Below are positions 1 to 8,338 of a stretch of DNA of 64,000 nt, piece after piece (the stretch's first letter is position 1; each line of letters opens with the position of its first letter). Both the position numbers and the translations under genes were made by a program. Source of the stretch: Bacteroidota bacterium (GTDB lineage Bacteria > Bacteroidota > Bacteroidia > Chitinophagales > Chitinophagaceae); the NCBI GenBank assembly GCA_016183765.1, contig JACPEA010000004.1, positions 38,533-102,532 of the forward strand, given 5' to 3'. Under the pieces are notes generated by a model. The model worked only from the letters and a program-made list of their open reading frames with translations, was not told where the DNA came from and searched no databases.

Positions 1-1403
1 TAAACTGCTCCTTCACCCGGGAACTGGACCAGCAGAAATATTTCACGTACCTGCGCAGTGTCAAAAAGAATATCGACCTGTTCCGCGAAGCCAATATACC
101 ATTGCAGGCAGAACTGAGCGTAATGCAGCAGCAATATGGCGCCATTGCCGGTAAAATGACGGTAGAAGTGGGCGGACAGGAATATACCCTGCAACAGGCA
201 GCTAAATTCCTGGAAAGCCACGACCGGAAATTGCGGGAAGAAGTATACCGCAAAATACAGGAGAGAAGACTGCAGGATAAACAGGCCATGCACGACCTGT
301 ACACGCAGCTTGTGCATAAAAGGAACGAAGTGGCCAAGAACGCCGGTTTTGCCAATTACCGCGACTATAAGTTTGTGGAACTGGGCCGTTTCGATTATAG
401 CAAGGAGGACTGTTTCCAATTCCATGAAGCGGTGAAACTGCATGTGCTGCCACTGATAGAGAAGATCTACCAGAAGAAAAAAGAGAAACTAAAACTTGAT
501 ACCCTGCGCCCATGGGATACAGAAGCGGAACCGGAAGGGGTGGAGCCACTGAAACCCTTCACCAATGGTAACGATCTCTACGAGAAATCGGTGAAGTGTT
601 TTGAGCAGATGAACCCGTTTTTTGCCGATTGCTTGCGAAAGATGAACGATTTGAAACATTTTGATCTCGAAAGCCGCAAAGGCAAAGCTCCCGGTGGATA
701 TAACTGTCCGCTGTCTGAAAGTGGTGCACCTTTCATTTTCATGAATGCTGCCGGGCAAATGAGCGATGTTACCACCATGGTACACGAAGGTGGACACGCC
801 ATACATTCTTTCCTGGCACACGAACTGGAACTGAGTGCGTTCAAAGAATATCCAATGGAAATTGCCGAAGTGGCCAGCATGAGCATGGAGCTGTTCAGCA
901 TGAATCACTGGGAAGCGTTCTTCGATAACCAGGAAGACCTGAAACGCGCCAAAGAACACCAGCTTGAAAGGACCATCACCATTTTCCCCTGGATCGCGAT
1001 TATTGATAAGTTCCAGCATTGGGTATACGAAAACCCCGATCATACCATCGAAGAGAGAACAACGGAATGGATGAAGATCCTGAATGAATTCTCTACCAAC
1101 AGCATCGATTATACCGGCCTGGACATGTTCCGCGAAATAGGCTGGCAGCGCCAGTTACACCTATTTGAAGTGCCTTTCTATTATATCGAATATGGAATTG
1201 CCCAGTTAGGCGCCATTGGTATGTGGATGCAGTACCAGCAAAACCCGCAACAGGCTTTGCAGAACTACATCAATGCCCTGAGCCTGGGCGGCACCAAAAC
1301 CTTACCGGAATTATACAAGGCAGCCGGTCTGAAATTCGACCTGTCTCCCGCCCATATCAAAACACTGATGGAATTCACCGCCACCGAAATGGATAAGCTG
1401 TAA
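1..1403 (+). CDS. M3 family oligoendopeptidase (PepF-like), 5' end outside the window
   Basis: C-terminal 466 residues of a zinc metallopeptidase of the M3 oligopeptidase family. The reading frame (first full codon at base 3) is open to the left edge, so the true start lies upstream. The zinc-binding HEGGH motif is encoded at 783-797, and the third zinc ligand is expected in the following EIAEVASMSMEL stretch. The enzyme should cleave short peptides in the cytoplasm; no signal peptide can be judged because the N-terminus is missing. A strong hairpin terminator follows the stop. The family assignment is firm; the exact substrate range is not visible. Confidence 0.9.
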   Translation, partial: NCSFTRELDQQKYFTYLRSVKKNIDLFREANIPLQAELSVMQQQYGAIAGKMTVEVGGQEYTLQQAAKFLESHDRKLREEVYRKIQERRLQDKQAMHDLYTQLVHKRNEVAKNAGFANYRDYKFVELGRFDYSKEDCFQFHEAVKLHVLPLIEKIYQKKKEKLKLDTLRPWDTEAEPEGVEPLKPFTNGNDLYEKSVKCFEQMNPFFADCLRKMNDLKHFDLESRKGKAPGGYNCPLSESGAPFIFMNAAGQMSDVTTMVHEGGHAIHSFLAHELELSAFKEYPMEIAEVASMSMELFSMNHWEAFFDNQEDLKRAKEHQLERTITIFPWIAIIDKFQHWVYENPDHTIEERTTEWMKILNEFSTNSIDYTGLDMFREIGWQRQLHLFEVPFYYIEYGIAQLGAIGMWMQYQQNPQQALQNYINALSLGGTKTLPELYKAAGLKFDLSPAHIKTLMEFTATEMDKL

Positions 1404-1416
1404 ACTGCCTCGCACA

Positions 1417-1470
1417 CGAAGAAAAAGAGAAGGGAACTTCGGAATATCCTTCTCTTTTTCTTCGTTTCTC
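1417..1470 (+). terminator. Rho-independent terminator of the M3 peptidase gene
   Basis: A perfect 17-bp inverted repeat (1417-1433 with 1448-1464) with a 14-base loop starts 13 bases after the peptidase stop. The right arm is T-rich and runs into TTTCTCTTTT. The left arm is equally A-rich, so the structure can also terminate the convergent ricT-like gene. Confidence 0.85.
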
Positions 1471-1530
1471 TTTTATTGAAATCATCCTCCCAACAAAAAA
1501 CGCCGCCTACCCGGCAGCGTTTCTATTATA

Positions 1531-2985
1531 TTAATTTTCCTTAGGCGGTTCCTGTCTGGGTGGCCCCTGCGGCGGCTTCTGTCCCTGTGGTCTTGGCCCC
1601 TGGTTCCTTTGCCCTCCCTGCTGTCCCCCGCGGTTTTGTTGCGGAGGTCTTTGTCCCTGAGGTCTCTGTTCTCTCTGGTTGGGTTGTTTGGGTGCCTGTC
1701 CGCCGCCTTGCTGCTGCGCTCCACGGTTTTGTTGCTGTGGCCTGCCCCCTTGTTTCTGTCCCTGTCCGCCGGCATCTCTTTGACCCTGTGGCCTGCCTCC
1801 CTGGTTTCTTCCGCCCTGGTTCTTTTGTCCCTGCTGGTTACCACGGTTACCACGCTCCTGGTCTCTTCTGCGGCGGTCGTTTTTTTCCAGTGTTTTTAAA
1901 CTGATCTGTCCTACCAGGTCAACAAATGCTGCCGGTTCATTTTCTTCCCTTTGTTTACTGCTTACAATTTCAATGGCCTGTAATTCATCCACTTTCTGCC
2001 CTTCGCGGTTCAGTCGTTTGATCTCTTTTACGCGTTGTATGGTCAGTGGGTAGTGTTTGGTGTTATTGGGCAACACATACCACATCAGGTTCTTGAAGAT
2101 ATCTTTTTTGATCAGGTGTGCGGTACCCATGGCGGTATCCAGGGTTTCTGCATAATCGGGAAACTGCTGCAGCGCATCCAGGTAAGTATCCAGTTCGTAG
2201 TTCAGGCAGCATTTCAGCCTGCCGCACTGGCCGCTCAGTTTGGTTTGATTGATGGAGAGGTTCTGGTAACGGGCGGCGGTGGTATTTACGCTCTTGAACT
2301 CGTTCAGCCAGGTACTGCAGCACAATTCGCGGCCACAGCTTCCGATACCACCCACTTTGGCGGCTTCCTGGCGGATACCGATCTGGCGCATTTCCACTTT
2401 TACTTTAAAATCGCTGGCATATACTTTGATCAGCTCACGAAAATCCACCCGGTCGTCGGCGGTATAAAAGAATGTGCCCTTTTTGCCATCGGCCTGTATC
2501 TCCACTTCGCTCAGTTTCATTTGTACATTCAACTGGCGGGCAATGGCACGGCTGCGGGCCAGGATCTCTTTTTCCCGGCTTTTACTGATCTGGAAGGTCT
2601 CAATATCCCTTTCCGAACTACGGCGCAGGATCTTTTTCATTTCCGCACTGAACTCATCTACCCCTTTTTTCTTCATCTGCAGGCGTACCAGTTCACCGGT
2701 CAGGCTTACTTCGCCTACGTCAAAACCACTCACCCCTTCTACGGTCACATAATCACCTTTGTCAAAATATTGTAATGTGGTATTGCGGTAGAATTCTTTA
2801 CGGCTTCCCTGTTTAAAAGTGATCTCAATGACCTTACAATTGCTTTCAGGGTCGCTGAATGGAAGGTTTAACAACCAGTCGTGCACATTCATCCGGTTAC
2901 AGCCACCCGTGCTGCAACCGCCGTTGCTTTTGCATCCCCCCGGTTTTCCCCCGTCTTTGGAGGAACTACATGATCCACAGCCCAT
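1531..2985 (-). CDS. PSP1-domain (RicT/YaaT-like) protein with Cys-rich head and low-complexity tail
   Basis: A 484-residue cytoplasmic protein of the PSP1/RicT (YaaT) family. The core (about residues 45-345) has the family cysteine patterns GSCGRELCC (C217, C222, C223) and CGRLKCC (C254, C259, C260). In Bacillus the RicAFT complex containing RicT carries Fe-S clusters and affects RNA processing; the Bacteroidota role is not established. Two additions stand out. Residues 1-30 are Gly/Ser/Cys-rich with five cysteines (3, 6, 18, 24, 29). Residues 371-484 are a disordered tail almost entirely of Q, G, R, P and N, resembling RNA-binding RGG-type tails. It lies downstream of holB on the same strand with a 305-bp gap. 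Confidence 0.85.
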   Translation of the reverse strand: MGCGSCSSSKDGGKPGGCKSNGGCSTGGCNRMNVHDWLLNLPFSDPESNCKVIEITFKQGSRKEFYRNTTLQYFDKGDYVTVEGVSGFDVGEVSLTGELVRLQMKKKGVDEFSAEMKKILRRSSERDIETFQISKSREKEILARSRAIARQLNVQMKLSEVEIQADGKKGTFFYTADDRVDFRELIKVYASDFKVKVEMRQIGIRQEAAKVGGIGSCGRELCCSTWLNEFKSVNTTAARYQNLSINQTKLSGQCGRLKCCLNYELDTYLDALQQFPDYAETLDTAMGTAHLIKKDIFKNLMWYVLPNNTKHYPLTIQRVKEIKRLNREGQKVDELQAIEIVSSKQREENEPAAFVDLVGQISLKTLEKNDRRRRDQERGNRGNQQGQKNQGGRNQGGRPQGQRDAGGQGQKQGGRPQQQNRGAQQQGGGQAPKQPNQREQRPQGQRPPQQNRGGQQGGQRNQGPRPQGQKPPQGPPRQEPPKEN

Positions 2986-3290
2986 ATTGAACAGATAAGT
3001 GGTTAGTTAATAAAATGAGAGGGACTGTTTGGACGGGCAATAGTACTGCTATGATGCTTTGGTTGTGTCACTCACGTCAGGGTCCGGGGCGTTGATCGGC
3101 CCGGCCGGTACAAACGTGATGCTCGCATCTGCCTTCAAAATATATTGATAAGCGTAAAACAGTGCAACGTGTATGACTGGGAACCGGTTTCAGGGTACCC
3201 CCAACCTTACACAAACCCACACAAAATCCTTCTCACTGCCTGGTTGGCATGTATGGTCAGGCACCTGCCCTCCGATACCACCTTCCGAAG
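2986..3290. other. Intergenic gap between ricT-like gene and holB
   Basis: 305 bases with no credible gene on either strand. A short hairpin (3237-3242 with 3258-3263) sits just beyond the holB stop and could be a weak terminator. The promoter of the ricT-like gene must lie here unless it reads through from holB, but I see no clear TAnnTTTG element. Confidence 0.5.
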
Positions 3291-4490
3291 CTAGTTCATC
3301 AAAATTAGGGTTTTGTTCTGAATGATATGGTACAGTTTAATGCTCAGGGCCTGGAACAGCATTTTGGCATTGGCATTCCGCTCTATATAGTAGGCGGCCC
3401 GGTCAAGCTCCTCAATAATGGCCTGTTGCTGGCTCACAGAAGCTATTTTGTTCAGTCTTTGGGCAAAATCCTTCTCATGATCGCCCAAAAACACCCCATC
3501 TGCCCCCAATATCTTGATCCGGATGCTCTGCTCAAGCAGGTGGTTAAAATAGCGGAGGAACTGTTTCTGTTTCTCTCTGCCCAGTTTGGCGGCTTCTTCG
3601 GTGAATTTCACCTGTGCCATGGGACCACCTTTCAGGGTGGCATTCAGCCATTCGCGAAGCAGGCTCTGCCAGTCCTGGTCGGCATGTTGTATCAGTTGCA
3701 GGGCTTCCCGGTAATTACCCTCGCAGATCCCGGCTATTTGCCGGGCAGCATCCGGGGCCAGTTTGGCCCTTTCTATGAGTGCCTGCTCTATTTCGCTGTT
3801 GCCGGGCATGGGTATCTTTACCAACTGGCAGCGACTCAATATGGTCGGGAGTATCTGCTCATCGTTCTCAGCCACCAGGATGAATAAGGTATTGGGTGGG
3901 GGCTCTTCTATCAGTTTCAGTAGTTTGTTGCCCTCCTTGCCCAGGTATTCCGGCATCCAGAGCAGCAGCACTTTGTATTCGCTTTCAAAACTTTTCAGGC
4001 TCAGTTGCCGGTTGATCTCGTTGCATTCTTCTGCGGTGATATTACCCTGTTTGTTCTCAGCACCAATGAATTGCAACCAGTCGTACACATTGCCGTAAGG
4101 GTAATTTTTCAGGAACTCCCTCCACTCAGCTATATAATCCGAACTAACGGGTTTATCGCCCGATTTTTTTGGGATCACCGGGTAGGTGAAATGAAGGTCC
4201 GGATGTATCAGCTGTTCAGCACGTTGAAAAGCCGGCTGGCCGGCAATGGCATCAGGATGTATATAGGTGGGGGTAGGTTCCAGTGCCGTCATGCCACCGA
4301 ACAGGTCTTCCACTACCGGTGCAGGTTGGGGAAGTGATACGATGTATTGCGCAAAAGCCAATGCCAGCGGCAAAGCGCCGCTTCCTTCCTTGCCCAGGAA
4401 CAGCAAAGCATGGCTCAAACGGTTCTGTTCTACCATTTCGGCCAGGTGTTGTTTGACCGCCTGCTGACCTATCACATCTTTGAATAACAT
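3291..4490 (-). CDS. holB: DNA polymerase III delta' subunit (clamp-loader ATPase-like)
   Basis: A 399-residue clamp-loader subunit of the DnaX/HolB AAA+ family, opening with the typical phrase FKDVIGQQAVKQHL. The P-loop is degenerate (GKEGSGALPLA, no GKT/S), as expected for delta', which is not an active ATPase. A clamp-loader SRC motif (LSRCQLVKIPM) follows. The long segment between P-loop and SRC, with TYIHPDAIAG and DLHFTYPVIPKKSG, resembles that of Bacteroidota homologues. The zinc-module cysteines of the enterobacterial protein are not seen. It works in the cytoplasm at the replication fork. The ATG at 4488-4490 is preceded by an AT-rich leader without a Shine-Dalgarno sequence. Confidence 0.88.
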   Translation of the reverse strand: MLFKDVIGQQAVKQHLAEMVEQNRLSHALLFLGKEGSGALPLALAFAQYIVSLPQPAPVVEDLFGGMTALEPTPTYIHPDAIAGQPAFQRAEQLIHPDLHFTYPVIPKKSGDKPVSSDYIAEWREFLKNYPYGNVYDWLQFIGAENKQGNITAEECNEINRQLSLKSFESEYKVLLLWMPEYLGKEGNKLLKLIEEPPPNTLFILVAENDEQILPTILSRCQLVKIPMPGNSEIEQALIERAKLAPDAARQIAGICEGNYREALQLIQHADQDWQSLLREWLNATLKGGPMAQVKFTEEAAKLGREKQKQFLRYFNHLLEQSIRIKILGADGVFLGDHEKDFAQRLNKIASVSQQQAIIEELDRAAYYIERNANAKMLFQALSIKLYHIIQNKTLILMN

Positions 4491-4538
4491 TGCAGATTCG
4501 GGATTCTAAGGCGTCAAAAGTAAAGGTTCCTGAAAAGA

Positions 4539-4574
4539 AAAAGGAGAATGTTTGTTAACAAACATTCTCCTTTT
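4539..4574 (-). terminator. Perfect 36-bp palindrome downstream of the glutathione peroxidase gene
   Basis: Two 18-base arms (4539-4556 and 4557-4574) are exact reverse complements with no spacer. The outer parts are A-rich on one side and T-rich on the other, so it can act as a terminator in both directions. It lies 33 bases after the stop of the minus-strand peroxidase gene and about 50 bases upstream of holB, insulating the two. Confidence 0.8.
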
Positions 4575-4607
4575 CAAAAACATATGATCCGCAAATACGT
4601 GAATGGA

Positions 4608-5141
4608 TTATTTCAGGTATTTCAAAATTTCTTCGCTGTCGGGTTTTACTTTGCTTTCAAAATAGGCGATCATTTTGCCGTTCTCATCCAGCAGGAATTT
4701 GTTAAAGTTCCATTTGATCTCTGCATCCAGCACACCGTTCTGGTTTTTGTGGGTAAGCCACTGGTAGATAGGGGCGGTATCATCTCCTTTCACGCTTACT
4801 TTGCTGGCCAGCGGGAAAGTTACGCCAAAACGGGCTTTACAGAATTCCTGGATCTCCCCATCGCTGCCTGGCTCCTGTCCGCCGAAATTATTGGCCGGGA
4901 AACCTACGATCACAAGTTTATCCTTGTATTGTTCATACACTTTTTCCAAAGCTTCGTACTGGGGGGTATACCCACATTTGGAAGCTGTGTTCACCACCAG
5001 TATCTTTTTACCCTTGAACCTGGCAAAATCAATGGTCCCACCTTCAATGGATTTCACTTTAAAACTATGTATGGACGGGTTGCCCGGTAAGGTAAAAGCG
5101 CTCAGCATAACTGCAATGGCAATGGTTAGGTAGTATTTCAT
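4608..5141 (-). CDS. Exported glutathione peroxidase-family thiol peroxidase
   Basis: A 177-residue thiol peroxidase of the glutathione peroxidase family. Residues 1-20 form a signal peptide, so it acts outside the cytoplasm. The peroxidatic cysteine is C56 in NTASKCGYTPQY; the family Gln lies in FPANNFGGQEP (Q89); the Trp/Asn pair lies in KWNFNKFL. A second cysteine, C101 in EFCKARFG, is placed as the resolving cysteine of thioredoxin-dependent members, so the physiological reductant is probably a thioredoxin-like protein rather than glutathione. It is a single-gene unit closed by a perfect palindromic terminator. Confidence 0.92.
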   Translation of the reverse strand: MKYYLTIAIAVMLSAFTLPGNPSIHSFKVKSIEGGTIDFARFKGKKILVVNTASKCGYTPQYEALEKVYEQYKDKLVIVGFPANNFGGQEPGSDGEIQEFCKARFGVTFPLASKVSVKGDDTAPIYQWLTHKNQNGVLDAEIKWNFNKFLLDENGKMIAYFESKVKPDSEEILKYLK

Positions 5142-5248
5142 GGTTGGTTGTTTTTGTAAAGAACAGATAAATATAAAAAAGGTTTTGCATTAGGAACGGT
5201 TAAAAGTGAATAATAATGGCAAGCGTATGATCGTTTTACCATAATCCA

Positions 5249-5276
5249 ATTACTAACTATTGACTATTAACTACCC
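5249..5276. repeat. Phased heptamer array at the comF stop codon
   Basis: Four 7-bp units in strict phase: ATTACTA, ACTATTG, ACTATTA, ACTACCC. They share the AYTNNNN pattern of the arrays at 49816-49950 and 62402-62429. The array overlaps the comF stop codon (5271-5273). Confidence 0.55.
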
Positions 5277-5993
5277 AGTATATCCTACTGCCGCCACGCT
5301 CAACTGTGTTCCGGGGATTTCCAGTATAGACGATCCGCAGGCTTCCAGGGTTGCCCCGGTGGTGATCACGTCATCCACGAGAAGGATATGTTTGTGGGTC
5401 AGCGATTCCGGCTGTGTCACTGCGAACACATTTTCCATATTCTGCCAGCGGCTTAACCGGTTACGATGGGTTTGTGTTTCGGTAAAACGCACCCGGGTTA
5501 CGGCATTGATAAGAACGGGCTTTTTCCATATCTCCCTGATGCCTTCGCATAACAGGGCTGACTGGTTATAACCACGGATGAATTCTTTCTGCGGATTCAG
5601 TGGAAGGGGTATCATCACTTCTACTCCCGCAAAGCGTTCAGCATTGGCCAGTGCATGTCCCAGCATCCTGCCTAAAAAATAGCCTGCTTCCCGGTTATTC
5701 TTATATTTTAACTGAACCAGCAGGTGTTGCAGTAATGAAGCTTTGGTAAAATAATAAACTGCTGCGGCATGATTCACTGGTAATCTTCCATAGAAAGTTT
5801 TTTCTACCGGGTTACCGGCTTTGTTAAAGAATCCGGTAACCGGCAAACGGTGTATGCAGCGGGTACATAGGAACTGCACATCAGATACCAGGGCCGAGCC
5901 GCAACCCTCACAGTTATGCGGATAAAAAAGATGCAACAGGGAAGACAGGTATTTGCTACCAAAACTGGTCATGATGCAAATTTCCTTTGGCAT
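5271..5993 (-). CDS. comF: ComF family phosphoribosyltransferase-like protein
   Basis: 240 residues. The N-terminal zinc-ribbon has two cysteine pairs (C28/C31 and C43/C46). A type I phosphoribosyltransferase fold follows, with its PRPP loop at residues 203-215 (ILLVDDVITTGAT). Also visible are the ComF-typical QLKYKNNREAGYFLGRMLG and RGYNQSALL stretches. In naturally competent bacteria ComF takes part in DNA uptake in the cytoplasm; comEC in this window makes a competence role plausible. The start may be Met8 (5970-5972) rather than Met1. Confidence 0.9.
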   Translation of the reverse strand: MPKEICIMTSFGSKYLSSLLHLFYPHNCEGCGSALVSDVQFLCTRCIHRLPVTGFFNKAGNPVEKTFYGRLPVNHAAAVYYFTKASLLQHLLVQLKYKNNREAGYFLGRMLGHALANAERFAGVEVMIPLPLNPQKEFIRGYNQSALLCEGIREIWKKPVLINAVTRVRFTETQTHRNRLSRWQNMENVFAVTQPESLTHKHILLVDDVITTGATLEACGSSILEIPGTQLSVAAVGYTG

Positions 5994-6024
5994 TGCATAG
6001 GGAAATCAGGTATTTACCGCAATT

Positions 6025-6067
6025 GAGTGGTAAGTAATAAGTGCTAAGTAATAGGTTGCGGGCTAAT
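6025..6067. repeat. Phased heptamer array downstream of radA
   Basis: Units GAGTGGT, AAGTAAT, AAGTGCT, AAGTAAT, AGGTTGC are in 7-bp phase. AAGTAAT occurs twice with one unit between. Read on the other strand they give ATTACTT, AGCACTT, ATTACTT, the same AYTNNNN pattern as the other arrays. It lies 18 bases after the radA stop, between radA and comF. Confidence 0.5.
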
Positions 6068-6085
6068 GGGAGGTGGGGTTATATC

Positions 6086-7456
6086 TTAGAAGAGTTGCTG
6101 GTATACTTCATCCACCCTGCTGAGGGCTATTACCTGTATTTTATAGGCTTTGGGGTCGAAGCTTTTTTTGTTGTATTTGGATACGATGATCTTTTCAAAA
6201 CCCAGTTTTTCCGCTTCGGCAATCCTTTGTTCAATACGGTTTACGGCGCGGATCTCACCGTTGAGGCCCACTTCACCGGCAAAACAGATATGTGCGGGCA
6301 GGGGTGTGTCTTCGTAGGAGGATAGCAGGGCGCAGATCACCGCCAGGTCGATGGATGGGTCTTCCACTTTAATACCACCGGCAATGTTCACAAAAACGTC
6401 TTTCAGGCCAAACTGGAAACCTCCTCTTTTCTCCAGCACGGCCAGTAATAATTGTAAACGGCGCAGGTCAAAACCGCTAACGGTTCTTTGCGGGGTTCCG
6501 TATACGCTTTGTGTTACCAGGGCCTGCACTTCAATCAATAATGGGCGCATGCCCTCCAGTGTTGCTGCAATGGCACTGCCGCTTAACTGTTCTTCTCTTT
6601 GAGCGATGAGTATTTCGGAAGGGTTGGCAACGATGCGCATGCCGTCTCCCGTCATTTCATAGATGCCTAATTCCGCGGTACTTCCGAAACGGTTCTTCAG
6701 TGTACGCAGGATGCGGTAAGCATAATGCCGGTCACCTTCAAACTGCAGAACGGTATCTACCATATGCTCCAGTATTTTGGGTCCGGCTATCGCTCCGTCC
6801 TTGGTGATATGGCCGATCAGGAAAACGGGTGTATTGGTCTCTTTGGCAAACCGCTGAAATTCCGCTGCACATTCCCGGATCTGTGAAACACTGCCTGCCG
6901 ATGAATCGATCAGGTTGGATTGTAAAGTTTGTATCGAATCAACAATCACCAGCTGTGGCTTCAGTTTCCTGATCTCCTGAAAGATGGTCTGGGTGCTGGT
7001 TTCGGTGAGTAAATAAAAATGATCATTGTGAATTTTCAAACGGTCTGCACGCATTTTGATCTGCTGTTCACTCTCTTCCCCACTGATATACAGAACACGC
7101 AGTTGATCGATCAGCAGCCCGTTCTGCAGGAACAGCGTACTTTTTCCGATACCGGGTTCTCCTGCCACCAATATAATGCTGCCGGGAACAATGCCACCGC
7201 CCAGTACACGGTTCAGTTCCGTATCTTTTGTGGCGATCCTTTTTTCAGTAGTACTTATGACATCCTGTAAAGCAACTGTTTTGCTATTCCTCTTTTCACT
7301 GCTGTAGTTGTTCCAGTTTTCTTCCTTGTTGGTTCCCTTATCAAGGATCTCTTCTGTAAATGTGTTCCATTGTGAGCAGCCCGGACACTTACCAATCCAT
7401 TTAGCACTTTCATATCCGCAGTTGCTGCAGAAGAAGGCTGTTTTTATTTTACTCAT
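6086..7456 (-). CDS. radA: DNA repair protein RadA (Sms)
   Basis: 456 residues, the usual family length. Domains in order: C4 zinc finger (C10, C13, C24, C27), RecA-like ATPase with Walker A GEPGIGKST at 99-107 and Walker B QLVIVDSIQ near 168-176, the RadA-specific KNRFG motif at 254-258, and a C-terminal Lon-protease-like domain containing GGIKVEDPSIDLAV. RadA promotes branch migration of recombination intermediates during repair and, in competent species, of incoming DNA. It is divergent from the SusC gene and separated from it by about 880 bases. A promoter candidate at 7659-7688 implies a leader of about 200 bases that contains a nested inverted repeat. Confidence 0.95.
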   Translation of the reverse strand: MSKIKTAFFCSNCGYESAKWIGKCPGCSQWNTFTEEILDKGTNKEENWNNYSSEKRNSKTVALQDVISTTEKRIATKDTELNRVLGGGIVPGSIILVAGEPGIGKSTLFLQNGLLIDQLRVLYISGEESEQQIKMRADRLKIHNDHFYLLTETSTQTIFQEIRKLKPQLVIVDSIQTLQSNLIDSSAGSVSQIRECAAEFQRFAKETNTPVFLIGHITKDGAIAGPKILEHMVDTVLQFEGDRHYAYRILRTLKNRFGSTAELGIYEMTGDGMRIVANPSEILIAQREEQLSGSAIAATLEGMRPLLIEVQALVTQSVYGTPQRTVSGFDLRRLQLLLAVLEKRGGFQFGLKDVFVNIAGGIKVEDPSIDLAVICALLSSYEDTPLPAHICFAGEVGLNGEIRAVNRIEQRIAEAEKLGFEKIIVSKYNKKSFDPKAYKIQVIALSRVDEVYQQLF

Positions 7457-7525
7457 GCGATAAAGATAAACTGAGTTGCGAATGTGTTAACACCGGGAGC
7501 CAAAACGATGAAAGTAATGTAAGCG

Positions 7526-7634
7526 GTAACGGATAGTAAACCGGGAAAACAAATGTTGGCGGCCGGGAAAACTGAATTTTCAAAGCGGCATTCCCGGAAT
7601 GTAAAAGGGCCAACATTACTGTTGACCCCGTTAC
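7526..7634 (-). promoter_or_regulatory. Nested inverted-repeat structure in the probable radA 5' leader
   Basis: Four inverted-repeat pairs nest in the correct order to fold as one long interrupted stem: 7526-7532 with 7628-7634 (7 bp), 7552-7560 with 7609-7617 (9 bp), 7563-7568 with 7592-7597 (6 bp) and 7567-7571 with 7577-7581 (5 bp; shares two bases with the previous arm). All arms are exact. Because the likely radA transcript crosses the region, it may be a structured leader or a small repetitive element. Confidence 0.5.
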
Positions 7635-7658
7635 TTACTAACCCATTAAATTCTTGCA

Positions 7659-7688
7659 CTAAATTACAATAATGAGGCAGATTCCAAA
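7659..7688 (-). promoter_or_regulatory. Candidate radA promoter (Bacteroidota sigma-A type)
   Basis: On the minus strand, TTTG (7685-7688) lies 18 bases upstream of TAATTTAG (7659-7666), a 7-of-8 match to the TAnnTTTG -7 element. Transcription would start near 7652 and give a 5' leader of nearly 200 bases. Confidence 0.4.
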
Positions 7689-8338
7689 ATTATTTTTTGT
7701 CACACCCGACAGAATTCCTTTCTCCGAGAATAAGTCATTTTATTTAGTTTAATTAATTATTATAATTGTAAATAATTGATTATTAATATTTTATAAATAA
7801 ATCATGAATCATCTCTTTTTTCGCGACTTCTTAGCTATTCAGTAAGAAAGTGATTATGAGTTGCTTAAACATTGGCAACAATTATATAAAAATATATTTA
7901 ATGTGTTAATGACATGATAACGTTTTTCGGCGATCTGACAGCACCCTGATTCTTCTTTCTGGTGTTAAGAAGGCCTAAATCGAATAAATAAAAATAATAT
8001 ATGTGTTTAACCAGATTTCTGACCGTATTATTTTGAGAAAAGACGACAAATCATGTTTTTTAAAAGGAGGATGTGATTTTTCGTATCCAGGTAAAATAAT
8101 AGGTCATAGTAGTCTTTCTCCCTGATGATTTTTAGATAATAGGGTTCCCTGAATGGCATCAGAATGGATTTTCACCGATAAAAATCAGTGTTTCACCCAA
8201 AATAAGGAACTATTTTAACATACATTTAGGATTAAAAAAAGATTAAAATGTCATAATAAAAAAGGTTAAAACGCAGCTTTTCTTTTACTTAGGTGGTCAG
8301 AAAGGCTGATAAACGGCCACTTTCAAAAAAATCACAAC
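7689..8338. other. Long AT-rich non-coding region upstream of the SusC-like gene
   Basis: About 650 bases, very AT-rich, between divergent radA and susC-like genes. No reading frame on either strand looks like a protein. A weak plus-strand promoter candidate is TTATTTTG at 8028-8035 with TTTA 18 bases upstream (8006-8009). If real it would leave a leader of roughly 290 bases for the SusC-like gene. I see no recognisable riboswitch, RNA gene or mobile element. Confidence 0.4.

Noticed and set aside
2035..2775. 246-codon plus-strand open frame inside the ricT-like gene
   Set aside because: It lies wholly antisense to a clear PSP1-family protein, shows no family-like composition and is a codon-bias shadow.
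7453..7659. 68-codon minus-strand open frame upstream of radA
   Set aside because: It lies in the probable radA leader, has no good start context and its sequence follows the inverted repeats rather than protein-like composition.
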